A stretch of 64,000 bases of DNA from positions 29,377 through 93,376 of the forward strand of contig NZ_BJTG01000012.1 in assembly GCF_013340205.1 (NCBI RefSeq). The letters run 5' to 3'. Below the pieces are notes generated by a model, which had not been told where the DNA came from, did no database searches, and worked only from the letters and a program-made list of their open reading frames with translations. This document shows positions 46,809 through 55,619 of the stretch, piece by piece. The stretch comes from Anaeromyxobacter diazotrophicus (GTDB lineage Bacteria; Myxococcota; Myxococcia; Myxococcales; Anaeromyxobacteraceae). A program made the position numbers and the translations under genes. Each line of letters begins with the position of its first letter. The stretch's first letter is position 1.

Positions 46809-48148
46809 GCATTCACCCGGGCCCCGCGCCCGCCGCGCCGCGGGGCGGGCGTGGCGCGCTCGCGCTTCGCCCGCGAGAAGTTGCCGATGACGAGCCCCGG
46901 CCGCGCGCGCCGGAGCCCCTCGAGGAGCGCCTGCATGCCGATGGGCGCGCCGCCGCCGCCGCGCCCGCGGGCCAGGGCCAGGTAGAGGTCCGGGTCGATG
47001 GCGAGCGAGCGGGTCTGCACCTGGTGCGGCCGGACCCGCGCCACGAGCCGCCACAGCCGCTCCGCCTCCTCCGCCCGGTCGGTCACCCCGGGGAAGGTGA
47101 GGAGGTTGAGCGACAGGTAGGCGCCGCGCGCGACCGCCAGCTCCATGGACCGGACGACGTCCGCGAGCGCGTAGCCGTCCGGCCGGTAGTAGGAGGCGTA
47201 GAGCGACGGCGAGGCGCTGTTGAGCGAGATGCGGCAGGCGTCGAGGCCGGCGTCGAGGAGCGCCTCGAGCCCGCGGGTGAGGGAGCCGTTGGTGTTGAGG
47301 TGGATGGAGCCGCGGGCGGTGCGCGCCCGGACGAGCCGGATGGCGCGCGCGATCTCCTTCCACCGCAGGAGCGGCTCGCCCTCGCAGCCCTGCCCGAAGC
47401 TCACCATGGGCCGGCCGCGGGCGCTCGCGAGGTGCTCGGCCGCCACCTCGGCCATCTCCTCCGCCGTCGGCGAGCGCGCGATGCGCTCGTGCGAGGAGGG
47501 CGGCAGCCCCTCCTCCTGCTCCGAGAGGCAGCCCACGCAGGCGGCGTTGCAGGCCGCCGAGGACGGGATGGCGCCCTCGTCGCGGCCGTAGAAGGTGTTC
47601 TGGGCGGTGAAGCAGCGCCACTCCAGCGCGCAGCGCGCGATCTGCCGCCAGATGGGGTTGCCGCTCCCGGCGAGCCGCGCCTCCACGCGGCGCGCCAGGT
47701 CGGGGGTGGAGTGCGTGGCCGGGCTCCAGTGCCGCCGCCGGTCGGTGTGCAGCGCGAAGACCACCGGGCCGCGCGCGCCGAGCGCGGCGGCGGTGTAGGC
47801 CCACTGCGGCAGGATGGGCGCCTCGGCGGTGGGGAGCGGCGGCCGCGCCGCCGCCGGCAGCAGCGCGCGCGTCCAGCCGGGCGGGAGCGTGGCGCCGACC
47901 GCGTGCGGCACGAACGTGCGCCGGCCGACCTTCACCTCGGAGAGCGCGACCACCTCGCCGGTGGCCGGGTCGACGCCGACCGGGCGGCGCCCGGGCAGGA
48001 GGCACAGGCTCGCGCCCGGAGGCAGCGGTGCGGCGCGCTCGCCCGCGGCGGCCGGACGCACCGTGTCACCGGACCGCACCGCCGCCAGCAGGCGCGGGTG
48101 GTCGTAGACGACGCCCTGGGCGTCTGCGAAAAGGAGGCGGTAGCGCAT
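46805..48148 (-). CDS. Radical-SAM protein of unknown substrate
   Basis: 447 residues. About 150 N-terminal residues have no recognisable fold, then the radical-SAM motif Cys200-Cys204-Cys207 (ACNAACVGCLSEQE) and a core with GQGCEGEPLLRWKEIARAI, INLNTNGSL-like HLNTNGSLTRGLE, and SLNSASPSLYASYYRPDGY. No extra Cys cluster at the C-terminus. The pattern resembles the pyruvate-formate-lyase-activase-like or tRNA-modifying radical-SAM enzymes, but no function can be named. It is translationally coupled to the RlmI-like methyltransferase (4-bp overlap), which hints at RNA or ribosome modification. The leader contains hexamer repeats. Confidence 0.8.
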   Translation of the reverse strand: MRYRLLFADAQGVVYDHPRLLAAVRSGDTVRPAAAGERAAPLPPGASLCLLPGRRPVGVDPATGEVVALSEVKVGRRTFVPHAVGATLPPGWTRALLPAAARPPLPTAEAPILPQWAYTAAALGARGPVVFALHTDRRRHWSPATHSTPDLARRVEARLAGSGNPIWRQIARCALEWRCFTAQNTFYGRDEGAIPSSAACNAACVGCLSEQEEGLPPSSHERIARSPTAEEMAEVAAEHLASARGRPMVSFGQGCEGEPLLRWKEIARAIRLVRARTARGSIHLNTNGSLTRGLEALLDAGLDACRISLNSASPSLYASYYRPDGYALADVVRSMELAVARGAYLSLNLLTFPGVTDRAEEAERLWRLVARVRPHQVQTRSLAIDPDLYLALARGRGGGGAPIGMQALLEGLRRARPGLVIGNFSRAKRERATPAPRRGGRGARVNA

Positions 48149-48184
48149 CGGCAGGAGTCGGACCGAGCGGGCGCGCGCGCCCGC

Positions 48185-48208
48185 GGCAACGGCAACGGCA
48201 ACGGCAAC
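48185..48208 (+). repeat. GGCAAC hexamer repeats in the divergent promoter region
   Basis: Four perfect GGCAAC copies, then GGCGGC, in the 101-bp gap between the radical-SAM and alanine dehydrogenase genes. They lie in the region where the -35 of ald would be and in the leader of the radical-SAM gene. Confidence 0.8.
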
Positions 48209-48213
48209 GGCGG

Positions 48214-48231
48214 CGCGGGTTATAACCCGCG
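48214..48231. promoter_or_regulatory. 18-bp perfect palindrome with TATAAC on both strands
   Basis: CGCGGGTTATAACCCGCG. A TATAAC -10 box can be read on both strands, so one site could serve divergent transcription or bind a dimeric regulator of alanine dehydrogenase and the radical-SAM gene. Confidence 0.6.
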
Positions 48232-48249
48232 GCCCGGAGGGAGGCACCC

Positions 48250-49383
<1,134 letters not shown>

Positions 49384-49447
49384 GCGCTGGACGTACAGCG
49401 CGCACGTGCGGCCTACACACGCCTACCTTCCCGTCTCCTCACGGGGC

Positions 49448-49474
49448 GGGAATGTCACCGCCCGCCCGCTCGTT
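49448..49474 (+). promoter_or_regulatory. Candidate ECF-type autoregulatory promoter
   Basis: GGGAAT (49448-49453), an 18-bp spacer and GTT (49472-49474) match the GGGAAT-N18-GTT pattern known from ECF sigma factors such as SigR of Streptomyces. It lies 67 nt upstream of the sigma gene. Confidence 0.5.
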
Positions 49475-49541
49475 TTGGAGGCGAGGCCATGAGGCGTCCG
49501 GCACCGGGCCGGAATAGAGTTCGGATGGGGGCTCCCGCGGA

Positions 49542-50180
49542 ATGTTCGATCTCCAGAAGAATGACGTGACCCGCAACGAGTTCGAGGGGCTGGCCATGAA
49601 GCACGTGGACCCCCTCTACTCGGCCGCGCTCCGGCTGACGAAGAACGAGCGCGACGCGGAGGACCTCGTCCAGGACACGTTCCTGCGCGCGTTCCGCTTC
49701 TTCGACAAGTTCGAGCGCGGCACCAACATCAAGGCGTGGCTCTTCAAGATCCTCACCAACACCTTCATCAACCGGTACCGCCGGACGGTGAAGGAGCGCA
49801 GCATCGTCGAGGGCTCCGAGCGCGAGGCGGTCCACGAGCGCTTCATCTCGCGCGAGGCGAGCGAGTACGCCGCCAACCCCGAGCAGTTCTTCTTCGACCG
49901 GCTGCTCTCCGACGACGTGCTCCGGGCGGTCGACTCGCTCCCCATCGACTTCCGGATGGTGGTCATCCTCGCGGACCTCCAGGAGTTCTCCTACAAGGAG
50001 ATCGCCGAGATCCTCGACGTGCCGGTGGGCACCGTGATGAGCCGCCTCTACCGCGGCCGCAGGCTCCTGCAGAAGGCGCTGGCCGGCTACGCGGTCGTCT
50101 CGGGCGTGCTCCGCGCCGCCGAGGGCGCCGAGGCGCTCGACCTCGAGGCCTTCCGGCGCCGTCGCGGCAAGACGGCCTAG
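49542..50180 (+). CDS. ECF sigma factor (RpoE-like)
   Basis: 212 residues: region 2 (YSAALRLTKNERDAEDLVQDTFLRAFRFFDKF, with the -10-contacting NIKAWLFKILTN) and region 4 with its helix-turn-helix (FSYKEIAEILDVPVGTVMSRLYRGRRLL). No region 3, as usual for ECF. It is followed by a zinc-finger anti-sigma gene 22 bp downstream, then by a FrzS-like gene. In Myxococcus xanthus the ECF sigma RpoE1 was reported from the frz region and tied to motility, so this may be its orthologue. An ECF-type promoter upstream suggests autoregulation. Confidence 0.93.
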   Translation: MFDLQKNDVTRNEFEGLAMKHVDPLYSAALRLTKNERDAEDLVQDTFLRAFRFFDKFERGTNIKAWLFKILTNTFINRYRRTVKERSIVEGSEREAVHERFISREASEYAANPEQFFFDRLLSDDVLRAVDSLPIDFRMVVILADLQEFSYKEIAEILDVPVGTVMSRLYRGRRLLQKALAGYAVVSGVLRAAEGAEALDLEAFRRRRGKTA

Positions 50181-50202
50181 CCTCTCCCTTCCCGGGCGCT
50201 CC

Positions 50203-51030
50203 ATGTCCACCGACCCGCACGAGCTGAGCGCCGCGATGGACTGCACCGAGCTGTCGCGCGCGCTCGACGCCTACCTCGACGGCGAGCTGGACGGGGCGGA
50301 GCGCGCCGAGGCCGACGCGCACCTCGCGGCCTGTACCGCCTGCCGCGCGCAGGCCGACACCGAAGGGCGGGTGCGGTGCGCGCTGCGGGCGCGGCTGCGG
50401 AGCGCCTTCGGAGCGGCGACACCCGCCGGCCGCGCTCCGGCCGAGCTCCGCGAGCGCATCCACGAGGCGCTCGCGCACCAGCGCCGCCCCCTCTGGCGGC
50501 GCGCGCTGTCGCCCCTGCCCATCGCGGCCCTGGCCGCGTGCGCGGCCGGGGTGCTGGTGGTGCTCGCGACCAACGGAGGGGCCGACCCGCTCGTGGAGGA
50601 GGCGGTCCGCAAGCACACCCGCGACCTCCCGCTCGAGGTCACCGCCGCCTCGGTCGGGCCCGAGTCGGTGGCGCACTGGTTCGCGGGGAAGCTCGACTTC
50701 AACGCCGCTCCCCCCCAGTTCCACCGGGCCGAGGTGCGCCTGGTCGGTGCGCGCCTGTCGCACATCCAGGACCGCCCGGCGGCCTACATGCGCTACGACC
50801 TCCCGCGCGGGCACCTCGGGCTCTTCATCCTCGACGACCCGGAGCGCCACTTCCCGGACGTCGTCCGCATGCTGCGCGCGGGCCCGGCCGCCGTGCGGCT
50901 CATCAACGCGCGCGGCTACAACGTCGCCGTCTGGCGGCGGAACGAGATCGTCTACTCGTTGGTCTCCGACCTGGACGAGGACGACCTCCGCAAGCTGGTC
51001 GAGGCCGCGCAGGCCGGCGGCGAGCGGTAG
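50203..51030 (+). CDS. Zinc-finger anti-sigma factor, membrane-bound
   Basis: 275 residues. The N-terminal anti-sigma (ZAS) domain has Cys14 and the HxxxCxxC set His40, Cys44, Cys47 (AHLAACTACRAQ). One transmembrane helix follows near residues 107-125 (IAALAACAAGVLVVLA). The outer domain (about 126-275) has no family I can name. It should hold the upstream sigma factor at the membrane until a periplasmic or redox signal releases it. Context: sigma, anti-sigma, FrzS-like in one direction. Confidence 0.9.
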   Translation: MSTDPHELSAAMDCTELSRALDAYLDGELDGAERAEADAHLAACTACRAQADTEGRVRCALRARLRSAFGAATPAGRAPAELRERIHEALAHQRRPLWRRALSPLPIAALAACAAGVLVVLATNGGADPLVEEAVRKHTRDLPLEVTAASVGPESVAHWFAGKLDFNAAPPQFHRAEVRLVGARLSHIQDRPAAYMRYDLPRGHLGLFILDDPERHFPDVVRMLRAGPAAVRLINARGYNVAVWRRNEIVYSLVSDLDEDDLRKLVEAAQAGGER

Positions 51031-51038
51031 CCCCGTTT

Positions 51039-51068
51039 TTGACAGCGGTTCCCGCTCCCCCGTAGAAT
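51039..51068 (+). promoter_or_regulatory. Sigma-70 promoter of the FrzS-like gene
   Basis: TTGACA (51039-51044), an 18-bp spacer and TAGAAT (51063-51068), starting 9 bp after the anti-sigma stop codon. It gives the FrzS-like gene an independent strong promoter with a leader of about 60 nt. Confidence 0.75.
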
Positions 51069-51133
51069 TCGGCCGGTATTTCGCGGTTCTGGCGCGTCGC
51101 CGCGCCTGCGCCTCCACCCCTTCGGGAATTGAG

Positions 51134-52852
51134 ATGGCCAAGAAGATCCTCCTCATCGAGAGCGACGGCGCGTTCGCGCAGGAGATGTCCGCGGCCATCG
51201 AGGCGCGCGGGCTCCAGGCGCGCGTCACCGCCGACGGCAAGGAGGGTCTCGATCTGGCGCGAGTGGACCGGCCCGACCTCATCGTGCTGTGCGTCGAGCT
51301 CCCGAAGATGTCGGGGTACTCGATCTGCAACAAGCTCAAGAAGGACGACGCGCTCCGGACGATCCCGCTCGTCATCATCAGCGCCGAGGCGACCACCGAC
51401 ACCTTCGACCAGCACCGGAAGCTGAAGACCCACGCGGACGACTACCTCATCAAGCCCTTCGCGCCGGCCGAGCTCTTGAAGACCATCGCCGGGCTGGTGG
51501 AGCTGCCCGCCGACACCGCGTCCGCCGACGAGCTCGTCACCCTCGACGACGTCGAGGAGCTCGAGTCCCTCGGCGCGGCGGCGGCGGAGCTCGACGCGGC
51601 GCCCGCGCCGGCCCCGGCCGAGGACGACGACCTCCGGCTGCTCGACGACGCCTTCAACAGCCTCGCCAGCGACGACGCGACCGCGATGACGGCCCTCGAC
51701 GGCGCGCCGGCGGCGCCCGCCGCGCCGGCCGCGCCGGTGGACTCCGGCCCGGACGAGCTCGCCCTGGCGCTCGAGGTGGAGCCGCCGCTGGCCGCGGAGG
51801 CCACGCCGTCGCCCGAGGTCGATCAGCTCGGCGACGAGGCCGACGCCGCGCTGGCCGCGCTCGGCGCCGACGATCCGCTCGAGGCGGAGCTGCCGGACCC
51901 CAAGGCGCTGCTCGCCGACGAGGACGCGACGACCCCGAGCGGCGAGGACCTGCTGCGCCGCGCCGGGCTCGAGGTGGAGCCGCCGCCGCCCCCCCCGCCG
52001 CCACTCGCGGCTCGCCCGGCCCGCGCGGCCGCTCCGGCCCCCACCCCGGCCGCGCCGCCCGCCCCTGCCCTCGCCGCCGAGGCCGCGCGCGCCGCGGCGC
52101 AGGCGCAGGCGCAGTCGGACGCGCGGATCGCCGCGCTCGAGCGCGAGCTGGCCGAGGTCCAGGCCGCGCTGAAGGAGCAGCAGGACTGGGCGGCGGCCGC
52201 GATCGCCGCGCGCGAGGCGGCCGAGGAGCAGGCGCACCTGGCGCAGGAGCAGGCGCAGGAGAGCGCCACCCGCGCCACCCGCGAGGAGACCGCCCGGCTC
52301 GCGCTGGAGTCGAGCGCCCGCGAGGCGGAGCAGCGCGCCGCGCAGGCCGAGGAGTCGGGGCGCGCGGCCGAGGCGCGGGCCCAGGCGGCCGAGAAGCAGC
52401 TCGCGGAGCTGCAGCGCGAGGCCGAGGCCGCCCGGCAGGAGGCGGCGCGCACCAGCGGGGAAGCGGACCAGGCGCGCGAGCGCGCCGAGGAGCTGGCGCG
52501 GGAGCTGCGCGAGGCCCAGGCGCGCGCGGCCGAGCACGAGAGCGCCCTCGCGACCCTGCAGCCGGAGCTGGAGGCGGTCCGCGCCGAGCTGGCCGAGGCC
52601 CATGGCACGGCCGCCTCGGCCCGCGCTGGCATCGAGCGGTCGCTGGCGGAGCGCGAGCGCCGTGTCGCCGAGTTGGAGGCGCAGATCGGCAAGCACGAGG
52701 AGCGCGTCGTGAAGGCGTACCAGAAGATCAAGGGCGACGAGAAGATCCGCGAGAAGGCGCGCAAGGCCCTCGCGATCGCTCAGCAGCTCCTCGAGGAGCG
52801 CTCGGCCGCCGCGCCGGCCGCCTCCGCCGAGGTCCAGCCCAGGCGGGAGTAG
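51134..52852 (+). CDS. frzS: FrzS-like motility protein: pseudo-receiver plus long coiled coil
   Basis: 572 residues. Residues 1-125 are a receiver-type domain whose segment YSICNKLKKDDALRTIPLVI and QHRKLKTHADDYLIKPF recall M. xanthus FrzS, which has a non-phosphorylatable receiver. The phospho-acceptor position is Cys53 (DLIVLCVELPKMSG), not Asp. Then an acidic Ala/Pro linker (about 126-320, including eight consecutive prolines), and a coiled coil of alternating Ala, Glu and Arg (about 325-545), ending in a basic/Ser-Ala tail. FrzS is a pole-to-pole moving protein of pilus-driven (S) motility. Homology is by motif memory, not by search. Confidence 0.75.
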   Translation: MAKKILLIESDGAFAQEMSAAIEARGLQARVTADGKEGLDLARVDRPDLIVLCVELPKMSGYSICNKLKKDDALRTIPLVIISAEATTDTFDQHRKLKTHADDYLIKPFAPAELLKTIAGLVELPADTASADELVTLDDVEELESLGAAAAELDAAPAPAPAEDDDLRLLDDAFNSLASDDATAMTALDGAPAAPAAPAAPVDSGPDELALALEVEPPLAAEATPSPEVDQLGDEADAALAALGADDPLEAELPDPKALLADEDATTPSGEDLLRRAGLEVEPPPPPPPPLAARPARAAAPAPTPAAPPAPALAAEAARAAAQAQAQSDARIAALERELAEVQAALKEQQDWAAAAIAAREAAEEQAHLAQEQAQESATRATREETARLALESSAREAEQRAAQAEESGRAAEARAQAAEKQLAELQREAEAARQEAARTSGEADQARERAEELARELREAQARAAEHESALATLQPELEAVRAELAEAHGTAASARAGIERSLAERERRVAELEAQIGKHEERVVKAYQKIKGDEKIREKARKALAIAQQLLEERSAAAPAASAEVQPRRE

Positions 52853-52881
52853 CTCGCCGCGGCTCCCGCGGGCCCGCGCGC

Positions 52882-53199
52882 TCAGCGCGCCGCTTCGGAG
52901 TCGAGGACCGCGGCGCGGAGCCCGTCGAGGTCCACGCCGAAGTACCGGAACAGCCGGCGCTGGTGCTGCCGCAGACCGCGGACGGCCACCGGCTGCGCGT
53001 GAGCTTCCAGGAACCACGGGGCCATGAACGCCACCCCGACGTCCAGGAACTCGCGGACCCTCCCGAAGTCGACCACCACCTGCGCGTCCGGCGGGAGCGC
53101 GCGCAGCCGCGCGCGCACCTCGCGCGCGGCCACCGCGTCGAAGGTACCCTCCACCTGGACCAGCACCGCCCCCGTCGGGGTGCGCGTCACCTGCGTCAT
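52882..53199 (-). CDS. STAS-domain protein
   Basis: 105 residues from the ATG at 53199 with GAGGG upstream. The STAS fold is visible: VTRTPTGAVLVQVEGTFDAVAAREVR, DAQVVVDFGRVREFLDVGVAFM, and a C-terminal RYFGVDLDGLRAAV. The usual phosphorylatable Ser of anti-anti-sigma factors (DSSG) reads FLDVGVA, so regulation by kinase phosphorylation is not expected. It faces the FrzS-like gene, with 29 bp between the stops. Confidence 0.7.
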   Translation of the reverse strand: MTQVTRTPTGAVLVQVEGTFDAVAAREVRARLRALPPDAQVVVDFGRVREFLDVGVAFMAPWFLEAHAQPVAVRGLRQHQRRLFRYFGVDLDGLRAAVLDSEAAR

Positions 53200-53332
53200 C
53201 GGCCTGCCCTCGCAGCCTCGATGGTGCCGGAAGGACCGGGGGTGCGGCAAGACGGAGCGTGCGGCCCCTTGGGTGTGCGACGGCGCGCCCCACCCCGGAC
53301 CGTGCGTCCGGGAATGGACCCCAGCTCGGGGT

Positions 53333-53683
53333 TCAGTGCGCGGTCGGCGTGGGCTCCTGCTCGTTCTCCACCTCGCTCGCGGCGCCCTGCGCCGCCTTGA
53401 ACGCGCCGAGGGCCGCGATCACCGCGACCAGGTTCGAGGGGGAGAGCGCGGTCCGGGTCGCCGCCTTCACCACCGGCCGCAGCGCGGGCCAGAGCCCGCC
53501 GCCCAGCAGGAACCCCGCGCCGGCCGCGACGCCGAGCACGAGCCAGGGGTTCTCGCGCATCCGCCGCTCGACCTCCAGGCGCTCGCTCGCCTGCTGCACG
53601 GCCTCCAGCACCTGGTCCTTCACCGCCGAGACCGCCTCCGCGATCTGCTGCGGATCCATCGCGCCCAAGCCTTCCGCCGCCAT
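53333..53683 (-). CDS. Small membrane protein next to a DUF883-type gene
   Basis: 116 residues from the ATG at 53683, which has AGGAG at good spacing. An amphipathic helix (QIAEAVSAVKDQVLEAVQQA) precedes a hydrophobic segment WLVLGVAAGAGFLLGGGLW and a second, weaker one (LVAVIAALGAFKAA). It lies 11 bp downstream of the DUF883-type gene, so the two may form a membrane-bound pair. Function unknown. Confidence 0.65.
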   Translation of the reverse strand: MAAEGLGAMDPQQIAEAVSAVKDQVLEAVQQASERLEVERRMRENPWLVLGVAAGAGFLLGGGLWPALRPVVKAATRTALSPSNLVAVIAALGAFKAAQGAASEVENEQEPTPTAH

Positions 53684-53694
53684 GTGCGCTCCTC

Positions 53695-53910
53695 TCAGGC
53701 CCGCGAGGCGAGCCGCCCGATGAGAAAGCCGAGCCCCACCGCGCAGGCGATGGCCATCATCGGCCGCTCGCGCGCGAAGTCGCGGATGGCGCTGTCCGCC
53801 GTGTCGGCGTAGCCGCGCAGGCCCTCCATCCCGTCGCTCACCCTGTCCTGGACCTGGCGCATCGTCTCCCGCGCGCCCTCGGTCACGTCCCTGCTCCCGT
53901 TCATGGCCAT
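53695..53910 (-). CDS. DUF883 (ElaB/YqjD-like) small membrane protein
   Basis: 71 residues from the ATG at 53910 (GGGAGG upstream). An amphipathic N-terminus (REТ-like GARETMRQVQDRVSDG) leads to a single C-terminal membrane anchor ERPMMAIACAVGLGFLIGRL followed by basic residues. This matches ribosome-associated inner-membrane proteins of the ElaB/YqjD type. Its neighbour downstream is another small membrane protein. Confidence 0.75.
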   Translation of the reverse strand: MAMNGSRDVTEGARETMRQVQDRVSDGMEGLRGYADTADSAIRDFARERPMMAIACAVGLGFLIGRLASRA

Positions 53911-54013
53911 CCTGCCTCCCGCTCGCGAAAGCGCGACCGTGGAAAGCTAGGCGCGAGGGTCTCGCGAGGAGAAGCCCGCTACCGGGGCTCACGCGCTGGG
54001 CGGGCCCCTCTGG

Positions 54014-55612
54014 TCACGCGCGAACGGGCGGGCGCCCGCGGCGGCGGCGCACCGCCCCGGCGAAGTCGGAGAGCTCTCGCACCCCGAGGAGCCGCGCCGC
54101 GACGAGATACACCGCGGCCGCGGCGGCGATGGGGACGAACGCCAGCGCGAGCTGGCGCGCGAGGCCGTGCCAGCGCAGCGCGCCCGCCAGCCAGGCGTGC
54201 GCGCCCCAGGCGGTGCCGGCCAGCGCCGCGGACGCCAGGAGGACGCGCGCGAGCTGGGGACCGATCCCCGCCCCCCCGAGCCCGCCGTGCCGCCGGCGCC
54301 AGGCCACCACCAGGACGGCGAAGTTCACCGTCGCGGCGAGCGACGTCCCCAGCGCCACCCCCCGGAAGCCGAGGACCGGGTAGAGCGTCACGTTGAGCGC
54401 CACGTTGGCGGCCATCCCGAGGAAGCTCCCCAGCACCGGGACGCGCGCCTCGTCGAGCGCGTAGAACGCGGGCGCGAAGACCTTCACCCCGGAGTACGCG
54501 TAGAGGCCGATGGCGTAGAAGAGCAGCGCCTGCGCGGTGGCGGCGGTGTCGGCCGCCCCGAAGCGCCCGTGCTGGTAGATGAGGGCGATGATCGGCTCGG
54601 CGAGCACCATGAGCCCGACCGCCGACGGGACGTTGAGGAAGGCGACCATCCGCAGCGCCGAGCCGAGGGTGTCCTTCACGGCCGGCAGGTCGCGGGCCGC
54701 CGCCTTCTGCGCCACCCCCGCCCCGGCGACGGTGGCGATGGCGACGCCGAAGACGCCGAGCGGGAACTGCATCAGGCGGAAGGCGAAGTTGAGCCAGCTC
54801 ACCGCCCCGCGCTGGTGCGAGGCGAAGATGGTGTTCACGACGATGTTGACCTGGGTCGCGGAGAGCCCGACCACCGCCGCCGCCATGAGCCGGCCGATGC
54901 GGCGGACGCCCGGCTCGCGGCGCGCGCCGGCGAGCCGAGGCCGGAACCGGAACCCGGTGGCGCGCAGGCTCGGCCACTGCGCGAGCAGCTGCAGGAGCCC
55001 GCCGAGGAGCGTGCCGGCCGACCAGCCCACCACCGCCTTCACCGGCCCCGCCCCGGCCGCCCAGAGCCCCAGGCCGACCGCGATCGACCCCACGTTGAAG
55101 AGGGCGGGGGCGATCGCCGGCGCGGTGAAGCGCGACTGCGCGTTGAGCATGCCCATCACCGCCGCCGACAGCGAGACGAGCAGGAGGAACGGCATCATGA
55201 TGCGGGTGAGGAGGACGGTGAGCTCCCACTGCTCCGAGAAGCCGGGGGCCACCAGCGCCACCACCTGCGGCGCGAGCAGCACGCCCACCAGCGTGAGCGC
55301 GCCCACCACCACCACGATGAGGCCCAGGACCAGGTTCGCCAGGCGGAACGCCTCGCCCTGCCCGCGGTTGCGCTGGTAGTCGGCGAAGGTGGGGACGAAG
55401 GCGGCCGAGAGCGCCCCCTCGGCGAACAGGTCCCGCAGGAGGTTCGGGATCCGGAAGGCCGCGATGTAGGCGTCCGAGAAGACGTTCGCGCCCACCAGAG
55501 CCGCGAAGAGCTGATCGCGGACGAGCCCGAGCACCCGCGACGCCATGGTCGCGGCCGAGATCCAGAGGGCCCGGGCCATCCGCACCGGGGCCGCCGCGGC
55601 GGGGGCTCCCAT
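54014..55612 (-). CDS. murJ: Lipid II flippase MurJ
   Basis: 532 residues with about 14 membrane segments of the MOP/MurJ fold. The N-terminus SRVLGLVRDQLFAALVGANVFSDAYIAAFRIPNLLRDLFAEGALSAAF-type pattern is the MurJ hallmark: SRVLGLVRD then IPNLLRDLFAEGA. It moves the peptidoglycan precursor lipid II across the inner membrane and is essential in most bacteria. It follows the repeat-type protein gene by 7 bp on the minus strand. Confidence 0.96.
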   Translation of the reverse strand: MGAPAAAAPVRMARALWISAATMASRVLGLVRDQLFAALVGANVFSDAYIAAFRIPNLLRDLFAEGALSAAFVPTFADYQRNRGQGEAFRLANLVLGLIVVVVGALTLVGVLLAPQVVALVAPGFSEQWELTVLLTRIMMPFLLLVSLSAAVMGMLNAQSRFTAPAIAPALFNVGSIAVGLGLWAAGAGPVKAVVGWSAGTLLGGLLQLLAQWPSLRATGFRFRPRLAGARREPGVRRIGRLMAAAVVGLSATQVNIVVNTIFASHQRGAVSWLNFAFRLMQFPLGVFGVAIATVAGAGVAQKAAARDLPAVKDTLGSALRMVAFLNVPSAVGLMVLAEPIIALIYQHGRFGAADTAATAQALLFYAIGLYAYSGVKVFAPAFYALDEARVPVLGSFLGMAANVALNVTLYPVLGFRGVALGTSLAATVNFAVLVVAWRRRHGGLGGAGIGPQLARVLLASAALAGTAWGAHAWLAGALRWHGLARQLALAFVPIAAAAAVYLVAARLLGVRELSDFAGAVRRRRGRPPVRA

Positions 55613-55619
55613 CGCGCGC

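Noticed and set aside
49443..49465. GGGCGG/CCGCCC hairpin after ald as terminator
   Set aside because: Short stem with no adjacent T-run; the same bases fit better as part of the ECF-type promoter.
49384..49541. Sigma-54 promoter or small gene between ald and the sigma gene
   Set aside because: No TGGCAC-N5-TTGC pattern and no start with a plausible frame were found.
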